Assembly: GCA_964501655.1 (NCBI GenBank)
Contig: CAZCTN010000005.1
Location: 1 to 64,000, forward strand
Length of the DNA: 64,000 nucleotides
From: JAAYJK01 sp964501655
GTDB lineage: Bacteria; Bacillota; Syntrophomonadia; Syntrophomonadales; Syntrophomonadaceae
Reading direction: 5' to 3'
Shown here: positions 34,973 to 43,999 of the stretch, piece by piece
Position numbering within the stretch: the stretch's first letter is position 1
How the letters are laid out: every line of letters starts with the position of its first letter
Made by a program: the position numbers and the translations under genes
Notes under the pieces: model-generated
Database searches by the model: none
The model's input: the letters and a program-made list of their open reading frames with translations, nothing else
Told to the model about the DNA's origin: nothing

Positions 34973-35054
34973 CCAGGCGAAAAGATGTCCCCCGCTTCTT
35001 TAGACGGCCGGGTACCTATTGACCAACCGCTTATGGTGGCGGAGGGCTATCTGG
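34973..35054 (+). repeat. recurrent structured element, copy E (between convergent genes)
   Basis: CCAG (34973-34976) can pair with CTGG (35051-35054). AGGCGAAAAGAT at 34975-34986 is identical over 12 bases to copy D and is followed by CCCCCGCTTC, as in copy A. It lies nine bases after the zinc-ribbon stop, between convergent genes, so it is not a leader of a downstream gene here. The GAAACTGC half is absent. Confidence 0.5.
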
Positions 35055-35102
35055 GAATATAGAATTGCATGCGGGAGGCCGGCGGGGTTTTTCACCACCG
35101 GT

Positions 35103-38100
35103 TTAATCTTCAAGCCTCAGGGCCTCCGAAATCTTGTCCAGGAGAATCTGGGGGGATACCGGTTTGGGGATATAACCCATGGCTCCTAGTTTTATGAGCC
35201 TGTCAATCTCTTCCTGGCAGCTATAACCAGTTATCAGTAGTACTCTTACCCGAGGCTGTATGTGTCTTAACTGGTGAAATACCTCACTCCCATCCATACC
35301 CGGCATTATCATGTCCAGCAGTATCAGGTCACTGGCCGATCCATTTTTCCGGTAGTAATTAAGTGCGTTTTTACCATCGGCAAAGGAGATAACTTCATAC
35401 CCGTGATCTTTGAGGAGGTCGGTGAAAAGCTCCCGGATGACCAGGTCATCATCTATAATCACTATTTGGCTCCGCCTTTCCTTTTCCTTGATGGAGGCGG
35501 TATTGTCGGGGGCAGGACAATGGGAACTGGTAAAGGGCAAATAAATATGAAAGGAGGTTCCCTGACCAGGCCTGCTTTCAACCTTGATACCCCCTTTATG
35601 GGAAGTAATGGTGCCAAACACGGTAGACAGTCCCATTCCGGTTCCCTTGCCAGTCTCCTTGGTGGAAAAGAAAGGCTCGAATATGCGGGAGATAGTTTTT
35701 TCATCCATGCCAGATCCGGTGTCGGTAACGGTTAGGGACAGATAAGGACCAGGTTCCAGACGGGCCAGGATATTACGGATTTCAGGCTCATCCAGAACCG
35801 ATACCCGGGTGGATATTCGTATAGTTCCGCCTCGGGGCATGGCATCTCGGGAGTTTAAGCATATATTTAACAGAGCATTCTGCAATTGCCCCGGATCCCC
35901 TTTGACGATTGGATTCTGAACCTCCAGATCCACTTCCATATTGATGCGCCGGTCCAGAGTGTGCTGCAGCAGGGATACGGTGTCGCCAATCAAGCTGTGT
36001 ATGTCTACATAGGTCATCATTAATTTGCCCTTGCGGGCAAAGGTGAGCAACTGCTGGGTTAAATCCGCTGAATGCCGGGCAGCGGAAGTTATCATGCCGG
36101 CATACTTGATTAGCAGCGGATCATGGGTTTTATTCTGCAGCAGTTCAGCATAGCCCAGTATCCCCATGAGCTGGTTGTTAAAATCATGAGCGATTCCTCC
36201 CGCCAGCTGGCCGATAACCTGCATTTTCTCAGCCTGGCGCAGTTGTTCCTCCAGTTTCACCTTCCCAGTCACGTCTTCATAGACCGCCAATAGCATGATG
36301 GGATGGCCCTCCAGGTCATAAATGGGAATCTTTACGTAATCAGTAATGATATCGACACCAAAGTCCAGCAGGTGCTTTTCGCTTACCTGCAACACCTCTC
36401 CCAATTCGATCACTTTCTTGTCTTCCTGGTAAATGAGCTGGGCCTGGCGATCATTGAGCAAGTCGAAATCAGTTTTGCCCAGGACCTCCTTTTGCCTTCG
36501 GCCAAACAGTTTTTCCAGAGCGGGATTGAAGAAAGTGTAGCAGAAGTTGTTCTGAGGATCTTTGGCCGATATACCGGAAGGCATGTTACTCAGCAGGGTT
36601 TCCAGTAAATTCTTTTGCTGCAGTATTTCGGCTTCTGCCTGCTTGCGTTCGGTGATGTCCAGTATAACGCCCAGAATCTGGGTGGACTGGCTCTCTTCGT
36701 CCCAGGCGATATGCATATTGTCCTGTACCCACTTTAGCTCCTGGGCAGCAGTTATCATCCGATATTGAATGGACCATCCCGGAGCATGATTATGAAGGGC
36801 TTCTTTTGTTGCCATATGGATGAAGGCCAGGTCGTCCGGGTGAACAAACAGTTCCTTATGGGCGAAGTTCTCTATCAGGTATTCCGGCTCATAACCCAAT
36901 ATGGACTTACAGCGAGGACTGATAAAGATAGACGAGGGATCCTGGAGCCGACCGTAATAAACAATGGCCGGCAGGGTATTGATCAGCTCCCGATAGCGGG
37001 CTTCGGACTCCATTAGGGCTTGTTCCGCAGTCCTCAAAGGAGTAATATCCTGCATGATGCCGCTGTATCCCAAAAGGGACTGCTGCTGGTCAAAGTCGGA
37101 TACGATCCTGGCATAGACATATTTCTTATCACCATCGTAAGAATGCAGCTGATAGTATCCCTCGTGACTGCCCTTTTCAGCTAGATCCTTATTGATCCGG
37201 CCTAGAGTGTGCTGCTGCTCTGACGGGGGCAGCAGCGAAATAAAGGAGCGTAATGAAGGCTGGATCTCTCCCAGGCTGCACCCCAGTATATGGTAAATTT
37301 GGTCGGAGCAGTAACAAGTACCCTGAGCCAGGTTATAATGCCAGCTGCCTATATGGGCTATAGCCTGGGCATGTTTTAATTGTTCGGCTCTATCTTCAGC
37401 CAGCTTGCGGGAAGTTTCCCATTGGTCGGCAATGGCCCGCAGTTCCAATACCAGGCCCAGTGAACGGGCGGCAAAGCGCAGGGCCGCTGCCTCTGGCTGT
37501 GACCAGCGGCGCTGCCGGCGGCACTCATCAAAGCCAATGAGGCCCCAAAATTCCCGGTTAACAAATATGGGCACATGCACCATGCTCAGGATATCCTGTT
37601 TCTCCAGGATCTGACGTATCATGCCATCGGGCAATTCAGCCGTATTAATAATATATATATCGTTATTCAGCATTGCAGCGCTAATCTCAGGATCATATTC
37701 ATCCAGGGGAAAGTCTTGCAGATCCGGATCCGAGATGAAAGACTCGATGCTTTCCGCACACCATTCCAGGTGATAATGAAGGATTATTTTGCCATTCATA
37801 TCGCGGGAGCTATCAAACAGATAGATACGACTGACTTCTGCCGCCTCTCCCAGCAACTGAAGAGCCTTTTGCAGATCAGCGCTAATATCTTCCGAAGGGA
37901 TCAGGATATCGGTGCTGAGCGCCAGGGCTTGAAAGATATTTATACTGCGTAGCATCAACTGCTGAGGCTGGTCAGTTTCCAGACTATCCGGGTATAATCC
38001 GGCTGCCCTATCCGGACCGAAAGTATTTCCTCCAGGGAGAGGGGTGGCGGTGGAAATGGGTGTACCTTCAGGTAAATCCATCTTAAGCAGAGCCAGTTCA

Positions 38101-38165
38101 TGACGCAAATGCTGGTTTTCTTGTTCCAATTTCCTTATCAGACGCTCAAGGTGCTGCATCAACAT
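35103..38165 (-). CDS. PAS/GAF hybrid sensor histidine kinase with C-terminal receiver
   Basis: A 1020-residue soluble sensor kinase without membrane segments. Order: N-terminal coiled coil (LERLIRKLEQENQHLRHELALLK), GAF near 90-250, PAS near 265-385, a second PAS near 390-510, a third near 520-640, then HisKA with the phosphorylated His in AGGIAHDFNNQLMGILGY. HATPase_c motifs are NICLNSRDAMPRGG, TDTGSGMD and GTGMGLSTV. The C-terminal receiver has Asp in LILLDMIMPGMDG. It could feed phosphate to the Spo0A pathway or another regulator; this is inference, as no cognate regulator adjoins. Confidence 0.92.
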   Translation of the reverse strand: MLMQHLERLIRKLEQENQHLRHELALLKMDLPEGTPISTATPLPGGNTFGPDRAAGLYPDSLETDQPQQLMLRSINIFQALALSTDILIPSEDISADLQKALQLLGEAAEVSRIYLFDSSRDMNGKIILHYHLEWCAESIESFISDPDLQDFPLDEYDPEISAAMLNNDIYIINTAELPDGMIRQILEKQDILSMVHVPIFVNREFWGLIGFDECRRQRRWSQPEAAALRFAARSLGLVLELRAIADQWETSRKLAEDRAEQLKHAQAIAHIGSWHYNLAQGTCYCSDQIYHILGCSLGEIQPSLRSFISLLPPSEQQHTLGRINKDLAEKGSHEGYYQLHSYDGDKKYVYARIVSDFDQQQSLLGYSGIMQDITPLRTAEQALMESEARYRELINTLPAIVYYGRLQDPSSIFISPRCKSILGYEPEYLIENFAHKELFVHPDDLAFIHMATKEALHNHAPGWSIQYRMITAAQELKWVQDNMHIAWDEESQSTQILGVILDITERKQAEAEILQQKNLLETLLSNMPSGISAKDPQNNFCYTFFNPALEKLFGRRQKEVLGKTDFDLLNDRQAQLIYQEDKKVIELGEVLQVSEKHLLDFGVDIITDYVKIPIYDLEGHPIMLLAVYEDVTGKVKLEEQLRQAEKMQVIGQLAGGIAHDFNNQLMGILGYAELLQNKTHDPLLIKYAGMITSAARHSADLTQQLLTFARKGKLMMTYVDIHSLIGDTVSLLQHTLDRRINMEVDLEVQNPIVKGDPGQLQNALLNICLNSRDAMPRGGTIRISTRVSVLDEPEIRNILARLEPGPYLSLTVTDTGSGMDEKTISRIFEPFFSTKETGKGTGMGLSTVFGTITSHKGGIKVESRPGQGTSFHIYLPFTSSHCPAPDNTASIKEKERRSQIVIIDDDLVIRELFTDLLKDHGYEVISFADGKNALNYYRKNGSASDLILLDMIMPGMDGSEVFHQLRHIQPRVRVLLITGYSCQEEIDRLIKLGAMGYIPKPVSPQILLDKISEALRLED

Positions 38166-38398
38166 CCCTCCCGAATATTATGGTGGTCTTGTTCAGGCCC
38201 ACACTTGGCATTATAGTCTATATTTTATCATTATTATCCCTCATATGGAAAAATAAAATTAGAAGTTAGGCCATTAGCTATAATATATTAAATAATTATG
38301 ACTAAGGACCCAAAAAATTATTGCGGAGCCTATTGTCGTTTCCTTTGACCGGGAGGGGCAGACGGAGGCTGGGGCTCTCTTTCAGGAGGTAAAAATAA

Positions 38399-38446
38399 AT
38401 GGCATATTTTGCAGGCAATGCCAGTATCTATGTAAAACAGAGGTGA
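38399..38446 (+). other. possible 15-codon upstream ORF before spoIIIAA
   Basis: ATG 38399 has AGGAGGT ten bases upstream and encodes MAYFAGNASIYVKQR, with its stop overlapping the spoIIIAA ribosome site. It could be a leader peptide. Alternatively, GGCATATT at 38401-38408 resembles a sigma-E -35 box, in which case this is promoter. The rest of 38166-38398 is AT-rich and shows no gene. Confidence 0.3.
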
Positions 38447-38454
38447 TAGCAGAG

Positions 38455-39411
38455 ATGTCTGACCGGGGAGAAAGGGATATTTTTAAAAACGAGATCTTGC
38501 CTATATTTCCGCCCTCAATTAGAAAGGCGTTAGCCCGGGTTGACGAAAAGCATACGATCAGAATTGAAGAGATTCGCATGCGATGCCAGCAGCCAATTAT
38601 TATCCGGGATGCAGAAAAGGAGTATGGTTTGGACGCCAATACCGGACTGACCAGGGACATTACCCGTTCCTACCGGATCAGCCGGGACGAGGTCATGCGA
38701 ACCATTGCCGCTGTCAGTGAAAATTCCCTCTATGCCTTTGAGGAAGATATCAAAAAAGGCTTTATTACTATAGCTGGCGGTCACCGGGTCGGATTGGCCG
38801 GACAGGTTGTTATGCAGGATGTTGGTATTAAGGCTTTGAAGGAATTCTCCAGTATCTGTATTCGCATAGCCCGGGAAATCAAAGGCTGTTCGGCGCAAAT
38901 TATGAATTTCATCTACACCCCTGCCGGTCAGGTGGAGAATACCCTTTTAGTATCCCCTCCCCGCTGCGGCAAAACCACCCTGCTAAGAGATATGGCCCGG
39001 TTGATTTCCCTGGGAAGCCGCCAGTCTCCAGGAAAGAATGTGGTGATAGTAGATGAGAGATCGGAACTGGCCGGATGCTGCCTGGGAGTACCGCAGTTGG
39101 ATGTAGGGCCCCGGACCGATGTCCTGGATTCATGTCCCAAGGCCGCAGGAATGATAATGGCAGTTCGATCCATGTCTCCCGAGGTTGTAATTACCGATGA
39201 GATAGGCCGGCAGGAGGATGCAAATGCCATCAGGGAATGTATCAACGCAGGTGTGAGTATCATAAGCAGCATTCATGCCGGAAGCATGGAAGAATTGCAT
39301 CTGCGGCCGGTAATGAGCGAGTTGATAAGAGACCGGGCGTTCAGGAATGTTATATTGCTATCCAGGAGCAGAGGCCCGGGGAGCATAGAAAAGATGGTCA
39401 GGTGGGATTAA
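38455..39411 (+). CDS. spoIIIAA: stage III sporulation protein AA
   Basis: AAA+/secretion-type ATPase of the SpoIIIA-SpoIIQ channel between mother cell and forespore, needed for sigma-G activity. The 318-residue protein has the P-loop LVSPPRCGKTTLLRDMARL near 165, Walker B VVIVDERSELAG and the arginine-rich C-terminus. ATG 38455 has AGAGGTGA eight bases upstream; the in-frame GTG 38443 overlaps that site. First gene of the spoIIIAA-AH operon, expected under sigma-E. Confidence 0.94.
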   Translation: MSDRGERDIFKNEILPIFPPSIRKALARVDEKHTIRIEEIRMRCQQPIIIRDAEKEYGLDANTGLTRDITRSYRISRDEVMRTIAAVSENSLYAFEEDIKKGFITIAGGHRVGLAGQVVMQDVGIKALKEFSSICIRIAREIKGCSAQIMNFIYTPAGQVENTLLVSPPRCGKTTLLRDMARLISLGSRQSPGKNVVIVDERSELAGCCLGVPQLDVGPRTDVLDSCPKAAGMIMAVRSMSPEVVITDEIGRQEDANAIRECINAGVSIISSIHAGSMEELHLRPVMSELIRDRAFRNVILLSRSRGPGSIEKMVRWD

Positions 39412-39412
39412 T

Positions 39413-39937
39413 ATGGCCTGGTTTAAGATGATAGGCATGGCTCTGGTTATTTCCGGATTGGGAGTCTGGGGATTATCCGGTGCCCGGGGGATGGGTAGAA
39501 GAACTGAGGAGTTAAAGGAATTAAGGTTTGCTTTGGCTTTCCTCGAAAAGGAGATTTCCTATATGCATACTCCCTTGACCCGGGCACTGGAAAGAACGGC
39601 GGCAGTATGCCAAGCTCCCATAGCTTTGTTGTTCGGGGAGACCGTGAGAGCTTTAAAGGCCGGTCAGGGCAAAACCGCAGGAGAAGCCTGGGATCAGGGG
39701 ATAAAATACCTGCAGGAGGAAGCTCACTTGAAACCCCCGGATATAGAAATACTAAAGGCTGCTGCTCACCAACTGGGTATGAGTGACAGTTCTGATCAAA
39801 GCAAGTTTTTGTTGATGCTGCAGGAAGAAATAAAAGTACAGGAAGATAAAGCACGGCAGGAGCAGGCGTCCAACCAAAAACTTTGGTCTTACGGGGGATT
39901 TATACTGGGCATGCTGATAGTTCTGCTGTTGATTTAA
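39413..39937 (+). CDS. spoIIIAB: stage III sporulation protein AB
   Basis: A 174-residue membrane protein of the SpoIIIA complex with a GspF-like fold. An N-terminal helix (FKMIGMALVISGLGVWGLSG) is followed by ELRFALAFLEKEISYMHTPL, a family signature, and a C-terminal helix (GGFILGMLIVLLLI). It starts two bases after the spoIIIAA stop. Bridges the ATPase AA to the membrane platform by analogy with type II secretion. Confidence 0.92.
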   Translation: MAWFKMIGMALVISGLGVWGLSGARGMGRRTEELKELRFALAFLEKEISYMHTPLTRALERTAAVCQAPIALLFGETVRALKAGQGKTAGEAWDQGIKYLQEEAHLKPPDIEILKAAAHQLGMSDSSDQSKFLLMLQEEIKVQEDKARQEQASNQKLWSYGGFILGMLIVLLLI

Positions 39938-39984
39938 CTACCCGAAAATAGATAAGGGATGGAATATGGACAGGAGGTTGCTGC

Positions 39985-40179
39985 ATGGATGTGGACATAA
40001 TATTTCGGATTGCCGGGATTGGTATACTTATAGCCATTCTATCCATTGTTCTGAAACAAGCAAAAAAGGAAGAACAAGCTGAGATGCTGACTTTAGCCGG
40101 GGTGGTTGTGGTGCTTATACTGGTAGTGCAATTGATGAATCAGCTGTTTACCGTGGTAAGGTCGGTATTTAGTCTCTGA
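39985..40179 (+). CDS. spoIIIAC: stage III sporulation protein AC
   Basis: A 64-residue protein with two membrane helices (IIFRIAGIGILIAILSIVLKQ and MLTLAGVVVVLILVVQLM) separated by KQAKKEEQAEM, the standard SpoIIIAC form. ACAGGAGG lies nine bases before the ATG. Unusually, the next gene begins 154 bases later rather than within a few bases. Confidence 0.93.
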   Translation: MDVDIIFRIAGIGILIAILSIVLKQAKKEEQAEMLTLAGVVVVLILVVQLMNQLFTVVRSVFSL

Positions 40180-40333
40180 AAATCCATTGCTGGGGAGGTT
40201 CTCCTCCTCCCATCATTACAGTATTCAGCATTTGCCCTGGTCCCGGTGGGGAGGGCGGGACAAGTAGGTCTGTACATGTCTGAATCCATAAACCCGCTAG
40301 GGCAGAAGTATGTAGTCAAGAGGGGAGAGTACA

Positions 40334-40723
40334 TTGGAAATAGCTCAGATTGTAGGATTAGCTCTGGTAACTACCATCATGCTCCTAATTTTAAGGCAGG
40401 AAAAACCGGTTATGGCAATAATCTTGAGCATTGTATTCAGTATAGTAATTTTCACTTTTTTGATGGGTAAAATGACTTCAATTATTAACGTGATGAGCGA
40501 TTTAACCAAAAGGGCTGGCATCAATTATTTTTTTCTGAGTACCCTGTTAAAAATACTGGGGGTTGCTTACCTGGCAGAATTTGCCGCAGCCATATGCCAG
40601 GATGCCGGCGAACAGGCGGTAGCCAAAAAGGTCGAGTTCGCAGCCAAAATAATCATAGCTGTACTAGCCCTGCCTATAATGGTGGCTATACTCGAATCAT
40701 TGCTGGAACTCATGCCGGTATAA
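40334..40723 (+). CDS. spoIIIAD: stage III sporulation protein AD
   Basis: A 129-residue membrane protein with three to four helices (IVGLALVTTIMLLIL; VMAIILSIVFSIVIFTFLMG; IIIAVLALPIMVAILESLL). GINYFFLSTLLKILGVAYLAEF is the family-typical core. TTG 40334 lies six bases after GGGGAG. The gap between AC and AD (40180-40333) carries a GGAGG/CCTCC hairpin near 40196-40209 but no convincing gene. Confidence 0.92.
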   Translation: MEIAQIVGLALVTTIMLLILRQEKPVMAIILSIVFSIVIFTFLMGKMTSIINVMSDLTKRAGINYFFLSTLLKILGVAYLAEFAAAICQDAGEQAVAKKVEFAAKIIIAVLALPIMVAILESLLELMPV

Positions 40724-40762
40724 ATATGGGTTCTCCTATAAGTTGTCAGGGGAGGAACGGCC

Positions 40763-41947
40763 ATGCATTCCAAACGCGCTCTGGTGATGGTAATAATATG
40801 GATAATACTGCTGTCCTGCTCTGTCAATGTAATGGCTACGGAGGAAGAGAACAGCGAGTCGGTGTTTTCTGTGCAGGAAACCATGCAGAGCCTGGATATG
40901 AATTTTTTAGAGGAATATAAGAACAATATTGACAGTGACATGGCTGCGTACCTGGAAGGGAGTTCAGTCAAGGACTGGATAATGAATTTTATCAAGGGTG
41001 AATGGAATTTTGAGTGGCATGATCTGGGGCGGGACATATTTCGCATGCTGTTCAAGGAAGTAGCAGCTAATTCCGCTTTGCTGGGGAAAATCCTGATTTT
41101 GGCGGTTATATCTGCTCTCCTGCTCAATCTTCAGACTGCTTTTGCTTCGGATATAGCCAGAATATCGTATCTGGCCTGCTTTCTAGCCCTGTGCGCCATA
41201 GCCATTAGTTCATTTAAGTTGGTGCTGGGGGTGGGTCAGCAAACCATAGAAAACATGGTTACTTTTATGGTGGGCATGCTGCCGCAGATGCTGGTTTTGA
41301 CGGCCGGCCTGGGCAACATCAATGCTTCGGTGATGCTTTTCCCCCTATTGATGACAGCCGCTACGGCATTTGCCAATGCCATCAAAATCATCGTTTTCCC
41401 TTTGATCATCATGTCAGCCATCTTGTCGATAGTCAACCATATGTCGGAAACCATCAAGGTAGAAAAGATGGCTAAATTTTTTAATGAGATGGCTCGGATA
41501 TCGTTGGGATTTTTTCTAACTCTCTTTGTAGGAATAATGACTTTAAGAGCCCTTTATGCTTCCGTGCTGGACAAAGTAGCGCTTAGAACTACCAGGTATT
41601 TTAGTGACAACGCTATCCCTATGATCGGAAAAATGTTCTCCGACACTATAGAAGTGGCAGCCGGGTATGTAGTGATGCTGAAGCAGGCCCTAAGCATATT
41701 TGGAGTATTGATAATCCTGGGTTTGATTATGATGCCGTTAATAAAAATTGCGGCCATTGCCCTGATCTATAAAGCGGCGGCTGCCATTGCCGAGCCCCTG
41801 GGCGATCCTCGTACTGCTGCCATATTGGAGAGCATGAGCGCTCATTTATTCTTTATGCTGGCAGCAGTGATCGCTGTTGCCCTAATGTTCTTTGTTATGA
41901 TAGCCATCGTTGCCGGTATGTATAACGGATGGGCCATGCTGAAATGA
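40763..41947 (+). CDS. spoIIIAE: stage III sporulation protein AE
   Basis: A 394-residue multi-pass membrane protein of the forespore channel. It has a signal-like N-terminus (ALVMVIIWIILLSCSVNVMA), an acidic extracytoplasmic stretch, and about eight helices including MLPQMLVLTAGLGNINASVMLFPLL and AISLGFFLTL-type segments. Family-typical sequence ALRTTRYFSDNAIPMIGKMFSDTIEVAAGY is present. GGGGAGG precedes the ATG. Confidence 0.94.
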   Translation: MHSKRALVMVIIWIILLSCSVNVMATEEENSESVFSVQETMQSLDMNFLEEYKNNIDSDMAAYLEGSSVKDWIMNFIKGEWNFEWHDLGRDIFRMLFKEVAANSALLGKILILAVISALLLNLQTAFASDIARISYLACFLALCAIAISSFKLVLGVGQQTIENMVTFMVGMLPQMLVLTAGLGNINASVMLFPLLMTAATAFANAIKIIVFPLIIMSAILSIVNHMSETIKVEKMAKFFNEMARISLGFFLTLFVGIMTLRALYASVLDKVALRTTRYFSDNAIPMIGKMFSDTIEVAAGYVVMLKQALSIFGVLIILGLIMMPLIKIAAIALIYKAAAAIAEPLGDPRTAAILESMSAHLFFMLAAVIAVALMFFVMIAIVAGMYNGWAMLK

Positions 41948-41965
41948 GAAGGGGAGGGGCGGGTC

Positions 41966-42550
41966 ATGAGCGTTCTGGCTGATATAACAAGAAATGTTCT
42001 GGTCATTATAATACTGGCCAGTTTCCTGGAACTGCTGCTGCCAGGTGGTGCTATACGCCCTTTTGTGCGTTTTGCCATAGGATTATTCATTCTTATCGCA
42101 GTGCTGAATCCGGTGCTGGGTTTTTTCTTCGATGGCCGTGATTTACAGGTAAGCTGGTGGGATTGGCGCATCGAAGTAGAGGAGGAAGAATTTATTGCTG
42201 AGCGGGGACGTAAAATCAATGAAAACATGATTAGTCAAAATAATCAAACCCTGAAGGAAAAAGTAGAAGGACAGGTGAAGGCAGTTGTACTTCTGGTCCC
42301 GGGAGTGAAGGAGGTTGATACCGAGGCTGAGATCCGGCAGGGTATGCTAGAGAGCATTTGTTTTAATATTTATCCGGAGGATATGCAGTCCTCCGAGGCA
42401 GAGGGAGAAATGAGTGTATTCATTGAAACGTCCGGAAATAATGCGGAACAGCGGAAACAGCAGATAGAGGATAAAATACTCCAGGTAATCAGCAACATGT
42501 ATGGTTTGGGAGCGGAAAAAATAGATATCAAATTCGAAGGAGGAGGATAA
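41966..42550 (+). CDS. spoIIIAF: stage III sporulation protein AF
   Basis: A 194-residue protein with two N-terminal helices (NVLVIIILASFLELLLPGG; FVRFAIGLFILIAVLNPVLGFFF) and a soluble C-terminal domain with a ring-building-motif-like fold typical of SpoIIIAF. GGGGAGG lies upstream and SpoIIIAG begins two bases after its stop. The C-terminus MYGLGAEKIDIKFEGG matches the family. Confidence 0.9.
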   Translation: MSVLADITRNVLVIIILASFLELLLPGGAIRPFVRFAIGLFILIAVLNPVLGFFFDGRDLQVSWWDWRIEVEEEEFIAERGRKINENMISQNNQTLKEKVEGQVKAVVLLVPGVKEVDTEAEIRQGMLESICFNIYPEDMQSSEAEGEMSVFIETSGNNAEQRKQQIEDKILQVISNMYGLGAEKIDIKFEGGG

Positions 42551-42551
42551 G

Positions 42552-43130
42552 ATGCTGGAAGAATGGATCAGGGAAAAGAGCAATAAAGGCCCGGGAGCAT
42601 CGTTCCTGCGTTCCCGGAAAGGGCAGTACATACTTATTATCTTAATCTGCCTGGGGCTTCTGGCTTTGATATGGCCGGTTAAGGATGATAAGAGCAGTAG
42701 TTCCGGGATAGGAGTTGAAGCAGCAGGTACAGAAAATTACCGGGACAGCAGAATGAGCCGGGAATTGGAGTCGATACTGGCTAAAATCGATGGAGCGGGG
42801 CAAGTGGATGTTAGTATCACTCTGGCTTCCGGGGGGGTTAAGACCTATGCTGCCAATGTGAGAAACGAAAACCGGGAGAGCAGTGAGAGTGATCGCCAGG
42901 GAGGCAGCAAGAGCAGCCTGGAGCAAAGCAGTACCCAGGATATAGCTGTGTCATCAGGCAGTCCTTTGTTAATAGAAGAAAGAAATCCGCAAATTATGGG
43001 AGTCCTGATAGTAGCAGACGGAGCCCGATTACCCGAAGTGCGAGAAAAGCTCACTAATGCAGCAGCTACTCTACTGGACCTGCCGGTTCACAAAGTTCAG
43101 GTTATGCCCCGCAAAGGAGGGATAGAATGA
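42552..43130 (+). CDS. spoIIIAG: stage III sporulation protein AG
   Basis: A 192-residue bitopic protein that builds the large ring of the feeding-tube channel. One helix (YILIILICLGLLALIWP) is followed by an extracytoplasmic ring-building domain (LESILAKIDGAGQVDVSITLASGG, later EERNPQIMGVLIVADGA). The inserted Ser/Glu/Arg-rich loop (RENRESSESDRQGGSKSSLEQ) is usual for AG. Its stop overlaps the spoIIIAH start (ATGATA at 43127). Confidence 0.92.
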   Translation: MLEEWIREKSNKGPGASFLRSRKGQYILIILICLGLLALIWPVKDDKSSSSGIGVEAAGTENYRDSRMSRELESILAKIDGAGQVDVSITLASGGVKTYAANVRNENRESSESDRQGGSKSSLEQSSTQDIAVSSGSPLLIEERNPQIMGVLIVADGARLPEVREKLTNAAATLLDLPVHKVQVMPRKGGIE

Positions 43131-43660
43131 TAATAAGACGGAAAAGCAGATGGAAAAGCAGCCTGTATCTGGCTGCGGTGGCCATTATATTATTACTGGC
43201 TGGATATGGAGTTCTCAATCAGACTCCAGATATGAATACTGCTGCACCTGCTCCGGGGCAGGAGGAAGGCAGCAGTACAGCAGATAACTTGTTGTCCGAG
43301 CAGGAAGGTTTTGATTTTTTCGCCGAATACCGAATGGCCAGAGAAAGAGTAAGAAGCAAAGAGGTGGAGACCCTGAAGGAGGTCATCAACAAGGAGAACA
43401 GCAGCCAGGAGGCCCGGGATGCGGCAGCCCTCCGTCTGGTCAAGATAAGCGAAGACATGGAAAAAGAACTTAAAACCGAAAGCTTAATAAAATCCCGAGG
43501 CTTTGAAGATTGTGCAGTAATCATCCAAGGAGAAACAACTACGGTGGTGTTAATGGCCCCTTCTCTGAGAATGGATCAAGAAGAAGAGCTGAAGAAGGTG
43601 GTCGGCGGATCGGTTCAATGCTCTCCGGACAGCGTTTTCATTATCACCCGGGACAGGTAA
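43127..43660 (+). CDS. spoIIIAH: stage III sporulation protein AH
   Basis: A 177-residue bitopic protein that docks to forespore SpoIIQ. A membrane helix (SLYLAAVAIILLLAGYGVL) and a disordered linker precede an EscJ/PrgK-like ring domain (FFAEYRMARERVRSKEVETLKEVIN, then EDCAVIIQGETTTVVLMAPSL). Four-base overlap with spoIIIAG. Last gene of the operon, followed by a terminator-like hairpin. Confidence 0.92.
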   Translation: MIIRRKSRWKSSLYLAAVAIILLLAGYGVLNQTPDMNTAAPAPGQEEGSSTADNLLSEQEGFDFFAEYRMARERVRSKEVETLKEVINKENSSQEARDAAALRLVKISEDMEKELKTESLIKSRGFEDCAVIIQGETTTVVLMAPSLRMDQEEELKKVVGGSVQCSPDSVFIITRDR

Positions 43661-43748
43661 GCAGGGGGCAGGTTATGGTCAAATATCTGGATACCTGGAG
43701 GAGATTGCAATATGCCCATTTTATTCATATAATAATATCAATCACTAT

Positions 43749-43769
43749 GCTCAGGTCTGTGACCTGAGC
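43749..43769 (+). terminator. intrinsic terminator of the spoIIIA operon
   Basis: GCTCAGGTC (43749-43757), loop TGT, GACCTGAGC (43761-43769), then CTTTATAT. A perfect nine-pair stem with a moderate U-run, 90 bases after the spoIIIAH stop. Confidence 0.7.
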
Positions 43770-43894
43770 CTTTATATGTACAAAAACCGGGTTGAATTTC
43801 CGGCCGCAGATTTTTCCCTATTCCCCAGACCGGGTACATATTTGATGAACCTGGCAAGAACAAAGGCCAAGAAGGTATCGGATAAGCTCCGGAC

Positions 43895-43999
43895 ATGAGG
43901 CTAGGAAGGAAATCACCGGAGATGGAAATGAGGCTGCAGAACAGCAGGGAGCTGAAGCAAAGAAGAAAAGACCAGTTTGTGGGGGCGATGACGAGATGA
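43895..43999 (+). CDS. possible small basic protein coupled to accB
   Basis: A 34-codon frame, MRLGRKSPEMEMRLQNSREL then KQRRKDQFVGAMTR, whose TGA overlaps the accB ATG (ATGA). It has a high Arg/Lys content and no clear ribosome site. It may be a coupled leader or chance; the surrounding 43770-43894 shows nothing else. Confidence 0.3.
   Translation: MRLGRKSPEMEMRLQNSRELKQRRKDQFVGAMTR

Noticed and set aside
43675..43767. 30-codon frame MVKYLDTWRRLQYAHFIHII... after spoIIIAH
   Set aside because: Its last codons form the terminator stem of the spoIIIA operon, so coding is unlikely.
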